Source of the DNA: Rhipicephalus microplus
Lineage: Eukaryota > Arthropoda > Arachnida > Ixodida > Ixodidae
Direction: 5' to 3'
DNA length: 64,000 nucleotides
NCBI RefSeq assembly: GCF_043290135.1
Contig: NC_134705.1
Span: forward strand, 59,919,771 to 59,983,770
Shown here: piece by piece, positions 1 through 11,032 of the stretch
Position numbering within the stretch: position 1 is the stretch's first letter
How the letters are laid out: each line of letters starts with the position of its first letter
Position numbers and translations under genes: made by a program
Notes under the pieces: model-generated
What the model was told of the DNA's origin: nothing
Databases searched by the model: none
Seen by the model: the letters and a program-made list of their open reading frames with translations, nothing else

Positions 1-775
1 TTAAGATTTGGTACACGGCATCGTAATTTATTATTCCATGCGAAGTGTAGGTGCGAGAAATCTGGATTCAGTATCGTGAGTTTTGATTCAAGAAGGGAAA
101 GTTTCCTAAACCTCGCTGCTGTTACATTCGCTGTAGGAGGCATGATTGGCACAATCGGAAGATCAAGGGATATTCGCGCGAGTGTGTCAGCCATTTCATT
201 TATAAATATACTACGATGGCCTGGCACCCATATCATTTGCACTAGGCAAATTTTTGCTGGGGTTAATTATTTAAAAGTTTCTAGTACTGCTGATGCGGAT
301 GACGATGATAAACGAACCCACGGATACGAGTTAGTCACTACAGCAGTCGAATGAGTCGCAGGAAGTTTACGAATAGCTAGTATAACGGTCATTAATTAAA
401 TTTCAAATATTAGTGTATAATCTAGGAGGCGTAAAGAAATGACCACAATAATGAGAGAGAGAAAAATACCCACACCTGCCTTCTCGCCACTCATAGATGC
501 ATCAGTTGCAATTACTATATTAGTAGCCAATTGGGACAGGTGTTGTTCGAATAAACCAATCAAATATTTAAAGGATAAGTGTTTAGCATTCATGGGGAAG
601 ATATCGTCCAATTTCATTTGCACTCGGCTGATTGGATTGTCAGATAGTGTGATCTTAAATATATTAGCATTTAAAGCATCTAGAAGTGTTTGAACGAACA
701 GCCAGGAGTTCACCCACACCAGAGCAACGAAAAATGTTCTCTTCTTCTTCGCAGCCCAAAACAAGTATGAACCAC
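1..775 (-). pseudogene. 3' part of an RNase H-bearing LINE (family B), broken
   Basis: The minus strand encodes the C-terminal part of a non-LTR retrotransposon polyprotein: the linker after reverse transcriptase, then RNase H. Visible motifs are the first catalytic region (IATDAS, about 480-500) and the last one (WVPGHRSIFINEMADTLA, about 175-230). Next comes the tail CRVPNL near position 1. There are frame breaks around 360-430. The linker (DDIFP..K.L....GLF..HLS) and RNase H match the better copy at 41640-43665, so both belong to one family of the RNase H-encoding type (I/Jockey/R1/LOA group). The copy is truncated upstream and runs off the window downstream. Confidence 0.8.
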
Positions 776-1164
776 ATCGGCTCGTTCATCAATGGTGGCA
801 ATATACTTCGCTAGGATTTCCTATCCCGTATTCACGCCGTTATAAATTGTGCCCGTTCCAAACTTGAACTGCTCCCGTTGTTCGACCAGCCCTACGACCA
901 CACGCATCAAGCCGCACACAAGCTATCTGTCCGAGAAGACACCAACTATCCGCCGACAGCAACTGATTTGCTCCCTGTGTTCTCCGACAGCATGTGTGGA
1001 CGAAGTCGCACTCTTTGAGCCATCAAGCCCGTTTCTAAGTCGAAAACCACTTCTTCTTCCTTACTCACCCATCTCAATTTCAAACGGAGCCAGTGCTCTC
1101 CGTCTAAGCAATCCCTTTCGTATACCAACAAACTGTTTAGAGGTGAATTGCTTGGATGCGTGCA
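776..1164. other. No recognisable gene
   Basis: The plus strand is open across much of 849-1265, but the translation is low in hydrophobic blocks and shows no known motif. The minus strand is open at 946-1170, also without motif. I see no terminal repeat or tRNA-like box. It is probably decayed repeat sequence between two LINE fragments. Confidence 0.4.
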
Positions 1165-2180
1165 GCCCATTGATAGAGCGAGAGAAAGAGAGAAAACTTT
1201 ATTTGCGCAAAACGCGGAGCATTAAAAATGGTTGGGCCCCTATTCCAGGGCACCGCTGGCCCTAGCCATCATCTGTATACCCGTAGGACCAGCCACGCTG
1301 ATCAGCAATGGCCGAGCTGGACAGCAGTGCCTCCCATTGTTTCTCTGTTGTTCATGTTGTGGTATTATTCACTGTGATGTGTACACTCCCACGTGATGTG
1401 AAACAGAGTTGGTGTGGCCCCACACCAGAGACATGTTTCTCTATATGCTGTGCTGTGGAATACATGTAACCTGTGTAAGTTCGTGTATCTGTTTGTTTGG
1501 ATTCTGCGTAATGCCTTCGATTCCATTGCTGTGAGGTTCTTATGCGGTGCTGGATACAGTTTCTTATTGACCTTGTAATACTCAAGAATTGTACCAAAGT
1601 TAGAGGCTATGGGCGTTGGATCCTCTATTGCAGTGTGCAAGGAAGCTGGGTGATTTGTGAAGCCTCGAATCCGCAAACTGGTTCCCGGTGAAGCCCTCGT
1701 GCCCTAGCACCCATATAATGGTTTGGGTGTATTCAATTGGAGAGTCTTTATAAGCATTACTTGGAATTTAAGAGGCCTTCAAGAATATTCTTCCTTTTTC
1801 GTAGTTCCTACATGCAGCCTTTGAATCCGTGATTAATGTCAGTGGGGCATTTCGCTCCCTGCCCTCCTTGATTGCCAGAGCGATCGCTATCTCCTCCACT
1901 TCTGTGATAGAGGCTTGGGCTATGGAGGCACAACTTGTAACGTTTCTTCTTTTTTGGTCTGTGACCACGTCCACCATGTTTTTTTGCATTTGCCTCATAT
2001 GGTGCAGCGTCTGTATATCTCGCTGTATTCAAATGTTTTGTCTTTTTATCTAAGATATCTACCGAAGAACATGGACCCAGTTTTACATGCTGGAAGACGT
2101 AAAGCAGGCCCATAGATAAAAGACAAACATTTACCGTGCAGCAATAATCACGCCGAAGTGACCTCGCCGCCGTCAATGCC
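1165..2180 (-). pseudogene. 3' end of a second RNase H LINE, with 3' UTR and poly(A) signal
   Basis: Reading right to left, the minus strand holds RNase H pieces in shifted frames: ARYTDAA near 2030, LITDSKAACRNYEKGRI near 1800-1850, and IIWVLGHEGFTGN near 1690-1730. A Cys/His finger-like tail follows (CLWCGA...HITWECTHH, about 1370-1440), typical of the end of R1/I-type LINE proteins. A 3' UTR runs to a CT-rich end near 1170, with AATAAA on the minus strand at 1198-1203. At least two frameshifts make it dead. RT and endonuclease are absent, so it is a 5'-truncated insertion. It is not the same family as the copy at 1-775. Confidence 0.75.
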
Positions 2181-2232
2181 CTTAACCACTGTAATTTAGA
2201 GGCTTCGAAGGTATTCGATTCAGCTATCGCAA

Positions 2233-4890
2233 GTGAACTGTCACCATCTGAACGATGTGATTTCCTCCGACTTCTGTACTAGTTTCGAGAATCATTCTAT
2301 GTTGTTCAACATGCACTCGCCCGCACTACTACCACACATCATGACATCGATACCGGCTCTCATGCACCACTTCAGTGACGACCATACCATGTTTTCGCGG
2401 CAGAACACCGGGTCATTACCGAATGGGTGGACGATATGCTCCAACGCGGTGTCCGTGGGCATCACCAGTAGTGCTTTATAAAAAAGATGGTTCCATTCGC
2501 TTCTGCGTGGATCAACGGTGCCTGAATAAGATCAGTCAAAAGGATGTGTGCCCTTTACTCAGGACTGACGATGCCCTTGATATTTTACAAAGGCACCGAG
2601 TTTTTTCCATCGTTAGATTTGCATTCAGGGTACTGGCAGGTGCCCCTTGCAGATGCTGATCGACAAAAACAGCCTTTTTTCACACACGATGTTCTATATG
2701 AGTTTAATGTCATGCCCTTTGGGCTCTGCAATGCGCCTGCCACATTCAAGCGCATGATGGACTTGGTTTATCGGTGTTTGAAGTGTCGACTTTGTCTCTG
2801 CTATCGCTATGATATTGTCGTCGTTGCGCCATACTTTGCAACACATCTCGAGTGCCTGAAACACGTGCTCACGTGCTTAAAGAATGCTCACCTCCAACTC
2901 ATCCTCAAGAAGTCCCGATTTGCTGCTCGACGACTTTCTCGGTTACGTTGTATCAAAGGGTGGTATACTTCCAGATCAAGCTAAATTACGTGCTGTCACC
3001 GACTTCCCCAAACCAACGACTCTGAAACAGTTACGGAGCTTCGTAGGGTTATGTTCATACTTTCGCCAGTTCGTGCGCAACTTCGCCTCTATTATTGCGC
3101 CTTTGACCAAACTTCTAGGCAGCGCCACCGATAATTCGCCATGGTCTTCGGAGTGTGGCCAAGCCTTCTCCACCCTTCGTCTTCTCCTCATTTCACCACC
3201 AATATTGCGTCACTTCGATCCTACGTCGGCAACTGAGGTCTATGCCGACGCCAGCGGTGTCGGCCTAAGTGCGGATCTCGCGCAACACAAGCCTGGATTC
3301 GCAAAGTATGCTAGCAGAACTCTCACCAAGGTGGAATCAAACTACAGTATCCCCGAGCACGAATGTTTGGTAATCGTTTGGGCGCTTGTCAAGTTGCGCG
3401 CATACCTTCATGGCCGTGCTTTCGATGTAGTAATGAACCACCACGTATGCTGGTTGTCTTCACTCAAGGAACCATCAGGTCGTCTTGCCCGTTGGGCTCT
3501 TCGGCTTGAAGAATACGATCCGCGTTGTATACCGTTCAAGCCACAAGTATACCGATGCTGATGCACTGTCGCGATCCCCCGTATCCCCTGACATTGCATA
3601 GATTCCCACAGACCACAGGTTGTGAGTTTTTGACGTTGGCACCATCTTCTCAGCACAATGCAATGATTCATGGATTGCTTCGCATCTTGACGTGTTATTC
3701 GAGGCACCGACACTTCCGACCACTCGAACCCTGCGCCACCAGGTTCCACACTTCACTATTTAGGAAGGCTTTTTGTACCAGCGCAACTATTTCGCAGATG
3801 GTAGGAAATGGCCACTAGCCAGTCCCCAAACGCTGTGCTCTGCAATCTGCGCGTCGTTTCACTCCAACCCGCAATGTGCTCACGCCGGTGTTCTTAAGAC
3901 CTACGAGCGCCTACGATAAAGGCATTACTGGCGCGGAATGTTTAGCTTCCTCCACCAGTTCATTCGCGGTTGCCACGAATTTCAACGGTGGAAAGACCAG
4001 CCACATCCTTCAACAGGTTCATTGTAACCACTTTCATGTCCAGATCGCCCATTCGAGCGCCTTGTAATTGACCTGTATGGACCACTGCCTATGACAACGG
4101 CAGACAACTCATGGAATATCGCAGCTATAGACTATGTCACACGGTACGCGGAAACTGCTGCTTTTCCCACAGCGACAGCACAAGACGTCGCATATTTCCT
4201 CCTCAATAGTTTTGTGCTTCGTCATGGCCCTCCTCGTTAACTCTTCAGTGACCGGGGGCATGTATTGCTCTCTGTTGTAATCCAAGCACTTCTTCAACAG
4301 AGCCATATTGTACACCAGAAGACTGCAGCCTACCACCCACAGACGAACAGTTTGACTGAGTGATCAAATCGTACTCTGGGTCACATGTTCGCGTCGCATG
4401 TCCCTTCTGGTAAACAACGCATAAAACGCTGCTACGCAAGTCTACCGGGTTTTCTCTGTTTTTTCTCCTCTATGGTTGCCATTCATTGCACACAATCGAC
4501 ACTTTGCTGCCATACGAGCCAGATCTCTTTGAATGCCCACCTGCCTTGGCAGCCACTTGTTACGCACTAAAATGTCGCAAGCTGGCCAAGCGCCTTACTA
4601 CAGCTGACCAAAAGCACCTGAACGATATCTGCAATGACGGCCATGGTTCTACACTCATGTTAGTTCCTGGAGCACTTGTATGGCTGCATGCACCACGCAG
4701 CGCTCCTGGTTTATCGTCTAAGCTACTCTCCAATATTCATGGCCCCTACCGCGTTCTCGAGCGCAATGTTACTAGATTATTCTTTCAGTTTGAACTGCGC
4801 CACCGCAGGTGTCACCCTTCTATGCACCACCATGAGGGAGCGCGCTCGTCGTTCTTAGACCGGTCTGACGAGACTCACGGCGGTTAGGCG
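2233..4890 (+). pseudogene. Decayed Ty3/gypsy pol (RT, RNase H, integrase)
   Basis: Pieces of a gypsy polyprotein follow one another in the plus direction. The RT fingers lie at 2440-2570 (KKDGSIRFCVD in a shifted frame). The RT palm is at 2600-2850 with MPFGLCNAPATF, but the YLDD box is changed to YRYD. The thumb and RNase H lie at 2890-3560 ([41 protein letters not shown]). A badly broken integrase lies at 3880-4880, with recognisable IDLYGPLPM, VTRYAETAAF and LSNIHGPYRVLERN. gag and protease are missing. Several stops and frameshifts and the lost catalytic Asp make it non-functional. The style matches gypsy E at 37039-41545 more than gypsy G. Confidence 0.85.
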
Positions 4891-5703
4891 CACGCCACCG
4901 ACCACTCCGGTGAGGCAAAACAGGAGGTGCTTCTTCGTAGCGTGCAAGAATAGTGCAAGTGTGTTCCGTGCCAATCGCTATCGTTGTGTGTCTCAGCGAG
5001 ATCGAGGACACTCGCGCAGTTTGTGCTCCCATTGCTGCTTACTTCGATGTCATGGAGACATTTGACGTGTTGTCTCACTTAGTGTAAGCTCTGTTGCGTT
5101 ATTGTACCGGTTGTTAGTTGCATAGCTCTCATGCGTCATGTGGTGGTTTTTTGATGGTATAAAACAAGCCTCACTGGTTTGTCACTGGTTGCCAAAGCGG
5201 CTACGGCTCAACGAAATCTGTGACCAAAAAAATGTATTTTTTCAAGCCACCCGTTGATGAGGTGGGTCTTCAACAGTGGCAACGAGAAACACCGAGATAA
5301 GAGAAGGAACTATCATGATCTTGCGCTGTGTGCGACCTCCACTTCCAGGAGTACGATATCTTGAAATACTACGTGCACAATGTTCACGGTAAAGTAGTTT
5401 TGAACCTCCTGGTGAGGTAGTTTTGATACCGCGTGAACAAAAGTGACTTCCAGTTTGTTTGATGTAGAGTTCAATCAATTGTGTTCAATAAGACTTTGCT
5501 GAACTCATTGTATTTTGCATTTTAGAGCCTCAAAAGGGACACGCATTTATTGAATTCGTGTGCTATCTTTCCTTAAAGAAAAGTTCGGATCGTAAATTTG
5601 AGTTATCTGGAATGAATGAGTTTTTCTAGGCTTTACACTTCCGATATCTCCGGCAGCATCAGATGAATGTGGTGTGTGCCACATCATATAAGAATAACTA
5701 AGG
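4890..5703 (+). other. Possible LTR and leader following the gypsy pol
   Basis: No coding signal. A TATA-like GTATAAAAC lies at about 5157-5165. Near 5260-5275 the sequence reads CTTCAACAGTGGCAACGAG. An end in CA followed by a TGGCAACGAG primer-binding-like motif is how a gypsy LTR and leader would look. If so, the LTR ends about 5269 and what follows is a leader, so this would be the 5' LTR of another copy rather than a simple 3' end. No second copy of this LTR lies in the window to prove it. A poly(A)-like TTCAATAAGA sits at 5487-5496. Confidence 0.35.
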
Positions 5704-5712
5704 TTATACGAG

Positions 5713-5785
5713 TGTAGCGATGGCGAGTGGTTAGAGCATCCGCCTCGCATGCAAAAGGTCTGTGGTTCAAATCCCGGTGCTGCGC
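5713..5785 (+). promoter_or_regulatory. tRNA-Ala-like head with Pol III A and B boxes
   Basis: The sequence folds on paper like a tRNA. The A box is TGGCGAGTGG at 5721-5730 and the B box is GGTTCAAATCC at 5764-5774. Between them CTCGCAT can be the anticodon loop, giving anticodon CGC (Ala). The acceptor stem is not convincing, so this is not a working tRNA gene. It looks like the head of a tRNA-derived SINE or an internal Pol III promoter at the 5' end of the RTE LINE. The candidate TSD places it inside the same insertion unit. Confidence 0.7.
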
Positions 5786-6066
5786 TGTTCCCAACCAGAT
5801 AAAAAAAATCGGCATGGTGATGGAACTGCTTTACGAGGCCTGGGGTGCGGCCTCACCGGTAACCACCGCCGGGAACGCACTCCCTCACCAGAGAAGGATT
5901 GGCCACCCTGGTGCAGTATCTGGCCACCACCTCCCACATGCATACGTCAAAAAACTCATGGCCCTCAGTCCCCAGCAGCTGCGAAGCAACTGACCATGGT
6001 GGTGGTCAGATCTGCAACGCAGCAGAGGGTGCTAAGAATCTCCGGATCCGGACAGGCCGCCATTGG

Positions 6067-8870
6067 AACCTGAACTTGGCAACGTTTAACGCTAGAACCT
6101 TATCTAGAGAGGGAAGTCTAGCTGTACTATTCGAGGAGCTACAGGGTGTTAAATGGGATATAATAAGGCTCAGTGAGGTTAGGAGGACAGATGAGGCCTA
6201 TACGGTGCTACAGAATGGGCACGTCCTTTGTTATCGGGGCTTGACTGACAGAAGAGAACTGGAAGTGGGGCTCCTAATTCACAGAAACATAGCTGGCAAC
6301 ATAGAGGAACACTATAGCGTTAATGACAGGGTGGTAGGTATCGTAATTAAACTGAATAAGAGATACAAGATGAAGGTGGCACAGGCTTACGCGCCTACAT
6401 CCGGCCATGATGACGCTTCAGTTCAAAGCTTCTATGAAGACGTAGAATCTGCAATGAGTAAGGTAAAAACAAAGTATACAATACTGATGGGAGACTTTAA
6501 TGTAAAGGTAGGGAAGAAGTAGGCTGGAGACCAGGCAGTAGGAGATTATGGCATCAGCACTAGAAACGCGAGAGGAGAGCAACTAGTAGAATTCGCAGAA
6601 CGCAATAATTTACGGATTTTGAATACCTTCTACCGAAAACGAGGAAACCGCATGTGTACATGGAGCCCAAATGGCGAAAATAAGAACGAAATAGACTTTA
6701 TAATGAGTGCACAACCAGGCATCGTGCAGGATGTGGCAGTGGTTGGCAAGGTACGATGCAGTGACCATAGAATGGTACGGTCTCGAATTCACCTAGACTT
6801 GAAAAAGGAACGAGACAAACTGATACGCAAAAAGCCAATCAATGAGCTAGCACTGAGACGGAAAGTACCGGAATACAGAGTCTCGCTTCAGAACAGGTAA
6901 TCGGCTCTTAGTGAGGAAACCAACCTTAGCATGGATACAATGAATGATAATCTGACGAGTATCATTACGAAGTGTGCAGTGAAAGTTGGAGGCAGGGTAG
7001 TTAGACAGGACACTGGCAAGCTTTCCCAGGGAACGAAGAATCTTAATAAGAAGTGTCAAATCATGAAAGTCTCAATTACAACACGCAAAATAGAACTGGC
7101 AGAGCTTTTGAAGTTGATTATTAGGCGTAAGGTATTCGATGTAAGAAGGTATAACATGGAGAGAATTGAACACGCTCTGAAAAACGGAGGAAGTGTCAAA
7201 GCAGTGAACAGGAAACTTGGAATAGGCAAAAATCGGATTATGCACTAAGGGACAAAGAAGGCAAAATAACTACCAATATGGATAGGATAATTAAAATCGC
7301 GGAGGAGATTTACAGAGATCTGTACAGTAGCCGGAACAATCATGACTTTAATACTATAAGAACTAGCAGTAACCCAGATGAAACCCCACCAGTAATGATA
7401 GAAGAAGTCAGATAAGCCTTGGAGAGCATGCAGAGAGGCAAAGCTGTTGGTTAGGACCAGGTAACATCAGATCTGCTGACAGATGGAGGACAGTATGTGT
7501 TAGAAAAACTAGCCACCCTGTTTACGAGGTGTCTCCTGACGGGAAGAGTACCAGAGTCTTGGAAGAACGCTAACATCATCTTAATACATAAGAAAGGAGA
7601 TGACAAGGACTTGAAGAATTACACGCCGATTAGCTTGCTCTCTGCAGTATACAAGCTATTTACAAAGGTAATTGCTAACAGAGTAAAAAAACATTACAAT
7701 TCAATCAACCAGAGGAACAAGCAGGATTTCGAAGAGGCTACTCAACAATCGACCACATTCATACTATCAATAAGGTAATAGAGAAATGCTCAGAATATAA
7801 CCAACCACTATACATAGCCTTCATAGATTACGAGAAGGCGTTTTATTCGGTAGAAATATCAGCCGTCATGCAGACACTGCAGAATCAGGGCGTCGATGAA
7901 GTATATATAAACATCCTGGAAGAAATCTACAGGGTATCAACTGCTACCATAGTGCTTCATAAAGAAAAACAGAATACCAATCAAGAAGGGTGTAAGGCAG
8001 GGGGACACAAACTCCCCAATGCTATTTACTGCATGCTTACAGGAGGTTTTCAAAAGCCTAGAATGGAAACAGTTAGGGCTAGGAGTTAATGGAGAGTACC
8101 TTAGTAACTTGCGCTTCGCCGATCACATTGCATTGCTGAGTAACTCAGGGGACGAATTGCAACTCATGATTACGAAGTTAGACAAGGAGAACTGAAAGGT
8201 GGGTCTTAAAAGAAATCTGCACAAAACGAAAGTAATGTACAACAATTTCGAAAAAGAGCAGCGCTTCGAGATAGGTAATAGTGCACTTCTAGTTGTAGAA
8301 GTCTATGTCTACTTAGGGCAGGTAATAACCGTGGAGCCGAACCACGAGATTGAAGTAACTAGAAGAATAAGAATAGGGTGGAGCACATTTGGCAAGCACT
8401 CTCAAATTATGACAGGTAGATTGCCACTATCCCTCAAGAGAAAGGTATATAACAGCTGTATCTTGCCGGTACTTAGCTACGGAGCAGAAACCTGGAGACT
8501 TACAAAGAGGGTTCAGCTTAAATTGAGGACGACGCAGCGAGCTATGGAAAGAAAAATGGTAGGTGTAACCTTAAAAGACAAGAAGAGAGCAGAGTGTAAT
8601 AGGGAACAAACGGGGGTTAAGGATATCATAGCTGAAATCAAGAAGAAGAAATGGACATGGGCCGGGCATGTGGCACCTAGACAGGATAAGCGCTGGTCGT
8701 TAAGGGTAACTAACTGGATACCCAGAGAAGGCAAGCGGGTTAGGGGGAGACAGAAGGTTAGGTGGGCAGATGAGATTAAGAAGTTTGCGGGTATAAATTG
8801 GCTGCAGGAAACACAAGACTGGGTTAACTGGCGGAACATGGAAGAGGCCTTTGTCCTGCAGAGGACGTAG
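6067..8870 (+). pseudogene. RTE LINE ORF: AP endonuclease and reverse transcriptase, broken
   Basis: The endonuclease covers about 6067-6790: LATFNARTL, LSEVRRTDE, the AYAPTSG block, MGDFNVKVG and CSDHRMV, which are the usual metal and catalytic blocks of APE-type endonucleases. In-frame stops lie at 6520 and 6898. A linker covers 6930-7250. The reverse transcriptase covers about 7500-8190: [28 protein letters not shown] in a shifted frame, and LRFADHIALLS at 8106-8138. There the FADD box has become FADH, so the catalytic centre is lost. The C-terminal domain at 8199-8870 is one open stretch. Any start codon is uncertain; 5899 is the first ATG of the frame. This copy cannot make an active enzyme. 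Confidence 0.85.
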
Positions 8871-8877
8871 TCAGACT

Positions 8878-8920
8878 GATGACGATGATGATGACGATGA
8901 TGATGACGATGATGATGATA
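8878..8920. repeat. GAT/GAC tandem tail of the RTE LINE
   Basis: A run of GATGATGAC-like units directly after the end of the LINE coding region and directly before the right TSD candidate. RTE elements commonly end in short tandem repeats of this sort. Confidence 0.85.
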
Positions 8921-8930
8921 CTTTTACGAG

Positions 8931-9050
8931 GCACGTCGTGTTGAAAAGCTTTGAAAAATTTGGCCACCTGTGGTTTCTCTAATATGCACCTGAATTGAAG
9001 TACATAGTCCTCCAGCATTTACCCTTAAGCCCTCTGCAACGGTTTTTTAT
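8931..9050 (-). repeat. Diverged SINE fragment related to the copy at 62808
   Basis: The blocks GGCCACCTGTGGTT, TGCACCTGAATTGAAGTACA and CCTCCAGCATTT align in order with the SINE at 62808-63023 (GACCACCTGGGGTT and so on). The copy is older and lacks the tRNA part. Orientation follows the better copy. Confidence 0.5.
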
Positions 9051-9281
9051 ATATACGGTTGAATTTTAAAGAACAAGAGCGCAATACGGGTAAATTAACA
9101 CAATACTCGCAAGATTCAGCCATCGCACTCGCATCTCCGCAATGTGGCACCGCATTATCCGCACAACTGGTGCTTTAATTGCCCACTCGTAATAACCTTA
9201 TTGCACTATCACGGAAAATAACCTCGCAACGCCAAATTAACGGCAAGAACTCCGTTCAAGGCTGTACATAGGATCCATTAT
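9051..9281. other. No recognisable gene
   Basis: AT-rich sequence with no open frame of note and no terminal repeat that I can find. It is the left flank of LINE A copy 1. Confidence 0.4.
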
Positions 9282-9454
9282 GTCGCGGCGACCAGTCGAT
9301 GGATGGATGGATGGATTAATATGGCTGTGCCCTTTAGATCGGGCGGTGGCTAGCGCCAACAAGCTGTAATATTTATAGAACCAGAAACTAAATTTATTTT
9401 TTTCTTTAAATAGTGAGGTTGAGGATTCGTACTTTGCAGTGAATGGTTTCATTT

Positions 9455-10063
9455 TCACTCGTGCCTTGACTTTAGGCACCAAACAGCTAACCTCCTTCTA
9501 GTTAATTCTACCCGATTAAAATCTATTCTGCCCTTCCTGTCCCTAAACCCCAGTGCTTTGAAAAACTCTGCGATATCATCCTGAACTATAGGGTGAAGCC
9601 CTCTACAGAACATTATCAAGTGTTCGGCAGATTCTTCTTCCTCTCCACACGCACTGCATACTGTGTCTACCACTTCGTATTTGGCCCAATATGTCTTGGT
9701 TCGCAATACTCCCGTCCTGGCTTCAAACAGTAGAGAACTACCCAGAGTATTATCATAGACCATTTACTCGGCAATTTCCTGCCTAAAAGTTCCATATATC
9801 TCTAGCGCGGAGTTCTTAATTATGCCAACTCTCCACTTATCGGTCTCAGCTTCCTTCACCTATTTCTTAACCGATAATTCTTTTTGGTTTGGCCACATGC
9901 TGTTTTCTAAGTATTTACCAGTCAGTTTTCTGGTTCACTTCCGGCAGTTTGTATCGACATTTTTCATGTACAAGTAGCTGAATACCTTCCTAGCCCAACG
10001 CTCCTCCTCCATTTCTCTCAATCGCTTCTCAAAGTTTATCTTGCTGCTAGCTTCCCTGCCCTC
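9455..10063 (-). pseudogene. LINE A C-terminal domain with Cys/His finger
   Basis: The last 102 residues before the stop (9455-9763) contain CSACGEEEESAEHLIMFC, a CxxC...H....C finger typical of LINE ORF2 C-termini, followed by LHPIVQ and FFKALGFRDR. The equivalent in copy 2 is CTACGEEEETTEHLVLFC near 62515. Upstream, 9780-10063 holds the preceding thumb or connection region with several stops. The N-terminal end of this piece is the LTR-element insertion point, not a natural start. Confidence 0.85.
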
Positions 10064-10531
10064 TGTTATGCCACAGACATTTGCCTCGTTCGTGAGCACG
10101 TCTCACGAGATCGAGCGCTGTTCCGACGAGCTGTCTCCCCTCTCCCAGCGCCGCCTTCCGTGCAGGAGAACCGTTCAGTTCCGGGGATAACGTCGCTTCC
10201 TCCGCCGAACCACCTTGCAACTCTGGGTATGGCTGCGTCTCCTCAGCCGAGACACGGTGCCGTTCCGGGGAACTGGTCTCGCAGAAGAGTCCAAAAACGC
10301 TATTTAAGGCCGTGCCGGCCCCATGTTTAGGGGATCTGTTCCAGCCGACGTTGTCGTGCTGGCCGGCGCTGTACAAACGACAACCTGCTACACTAAACGC
10401 TCCTTCTTGTTGCTGTTTTCAAAACGGATTGCCTCCCTGCTTCGCCTTCGGGCAAAGACTTCAGCGAAGTCCGCTCGACGGCTCGCCGCTCTTCGCCACT
10501 GCTACCATCGTGACACAGCAAATTCCTAACA
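10064..10531 (+). repeat. 5' LTR of element K
   Basis: 468 bp, TGTTATG...CCTAACA. It matches 13784-14252 with roughly a dozen substitutions over about 450 aligned bases, so the insertion is not recent. A TATTTAAG box lies at 10301-10308. The next bases (TTGGCAGCTACGGG, 10535 on) may hold the primer-binding site, but I cannot assign a tRNA. Confidence 0.92.
10301..10308 (+). promoter_or_regulatory. TATA-like box in the LTR of element K
   Basis: TATTTAAG, also present unchanged in the 3' LTR at 14021-14028. The position near the middle of the LTR suits an LTR Pol II promoter. Inferred from sequence only. Confidence 0.5.
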
Positions 10532-11032
10532 GTAGTTGGCAGCTACGGGATACAGTGTCCTACGTTTGGCAAGTCTGATCGGATCTCTGAGCACGAGGAC
10601 GACCACCGTGATAGCGTTTGGCTACGCTGTGATACGCTACTCTACGTTTGGCACGCCGGATCGGATCCCTGGAAGCTCGATTACCACCGACCTGATATTA
10701 TCGTTCGGATACGCTGGTATACGCTACCCTGTTCTCAAAGTTCGGCAAGCTGGGACAAGCAACCCCGAATCTCAACTGCTCAGAGTTGAAGCGGATTCCT
10801 GCAGGCCCAAGACACCCACGACACTGTTCGACAGCAGCCACGAGTTGGACCATCAGGGTTACTTTGGTTGTGTGAGTGCCCAACGCTTACTGTTCACTTC
10901 GCCAGACCTCTCTAGCACAGGCAGATGTTAGGAGAGTGTTTTGAGCTTTTTGGTTATCTGTAATTCAATATTCACCTACTTTAAACCACGAGATTATTTT
11001 TAGAGAACGGTGAATATCAGTAGTAGAGCATC

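Larger units (their letters stand above)
5704..8930 (+). mobile_element. RTE-type LINE, full length but inactive
   Basis: The element runs from a tRNA-like head (from 5713) through endonuclease and reverse transcriptase to a short-period 3' tail (GATGATGAC-type, 8878-8920). The flanks TTATACGAG (5704-5712) and TTTTACGAG (8922-8930) match at 8 of 9 positions and are a likely target-site duplication. The C-terminal block (WAGHVAPRQDKRW, then TNWIPREGKR and RGRQKVRWADEI) and the tail made of tandem repeats rather than poly(A) are typical of the RTE/BovB clade. Stops and frameshifts interrupt the coding region many times. Confidence 0.85.

Noticed and set aside
849..1265. 138-codon plus-strand ORF
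   Set aside because: No motif; its end runs into the 3' UTR of a LINE on the opposite strand.
10047..10578. Open frames on both strands, repeated at 13806-14348
   Set aside because: They are the two LTRs of element K; the same frames appear in both copies because the DNA is duplicated.
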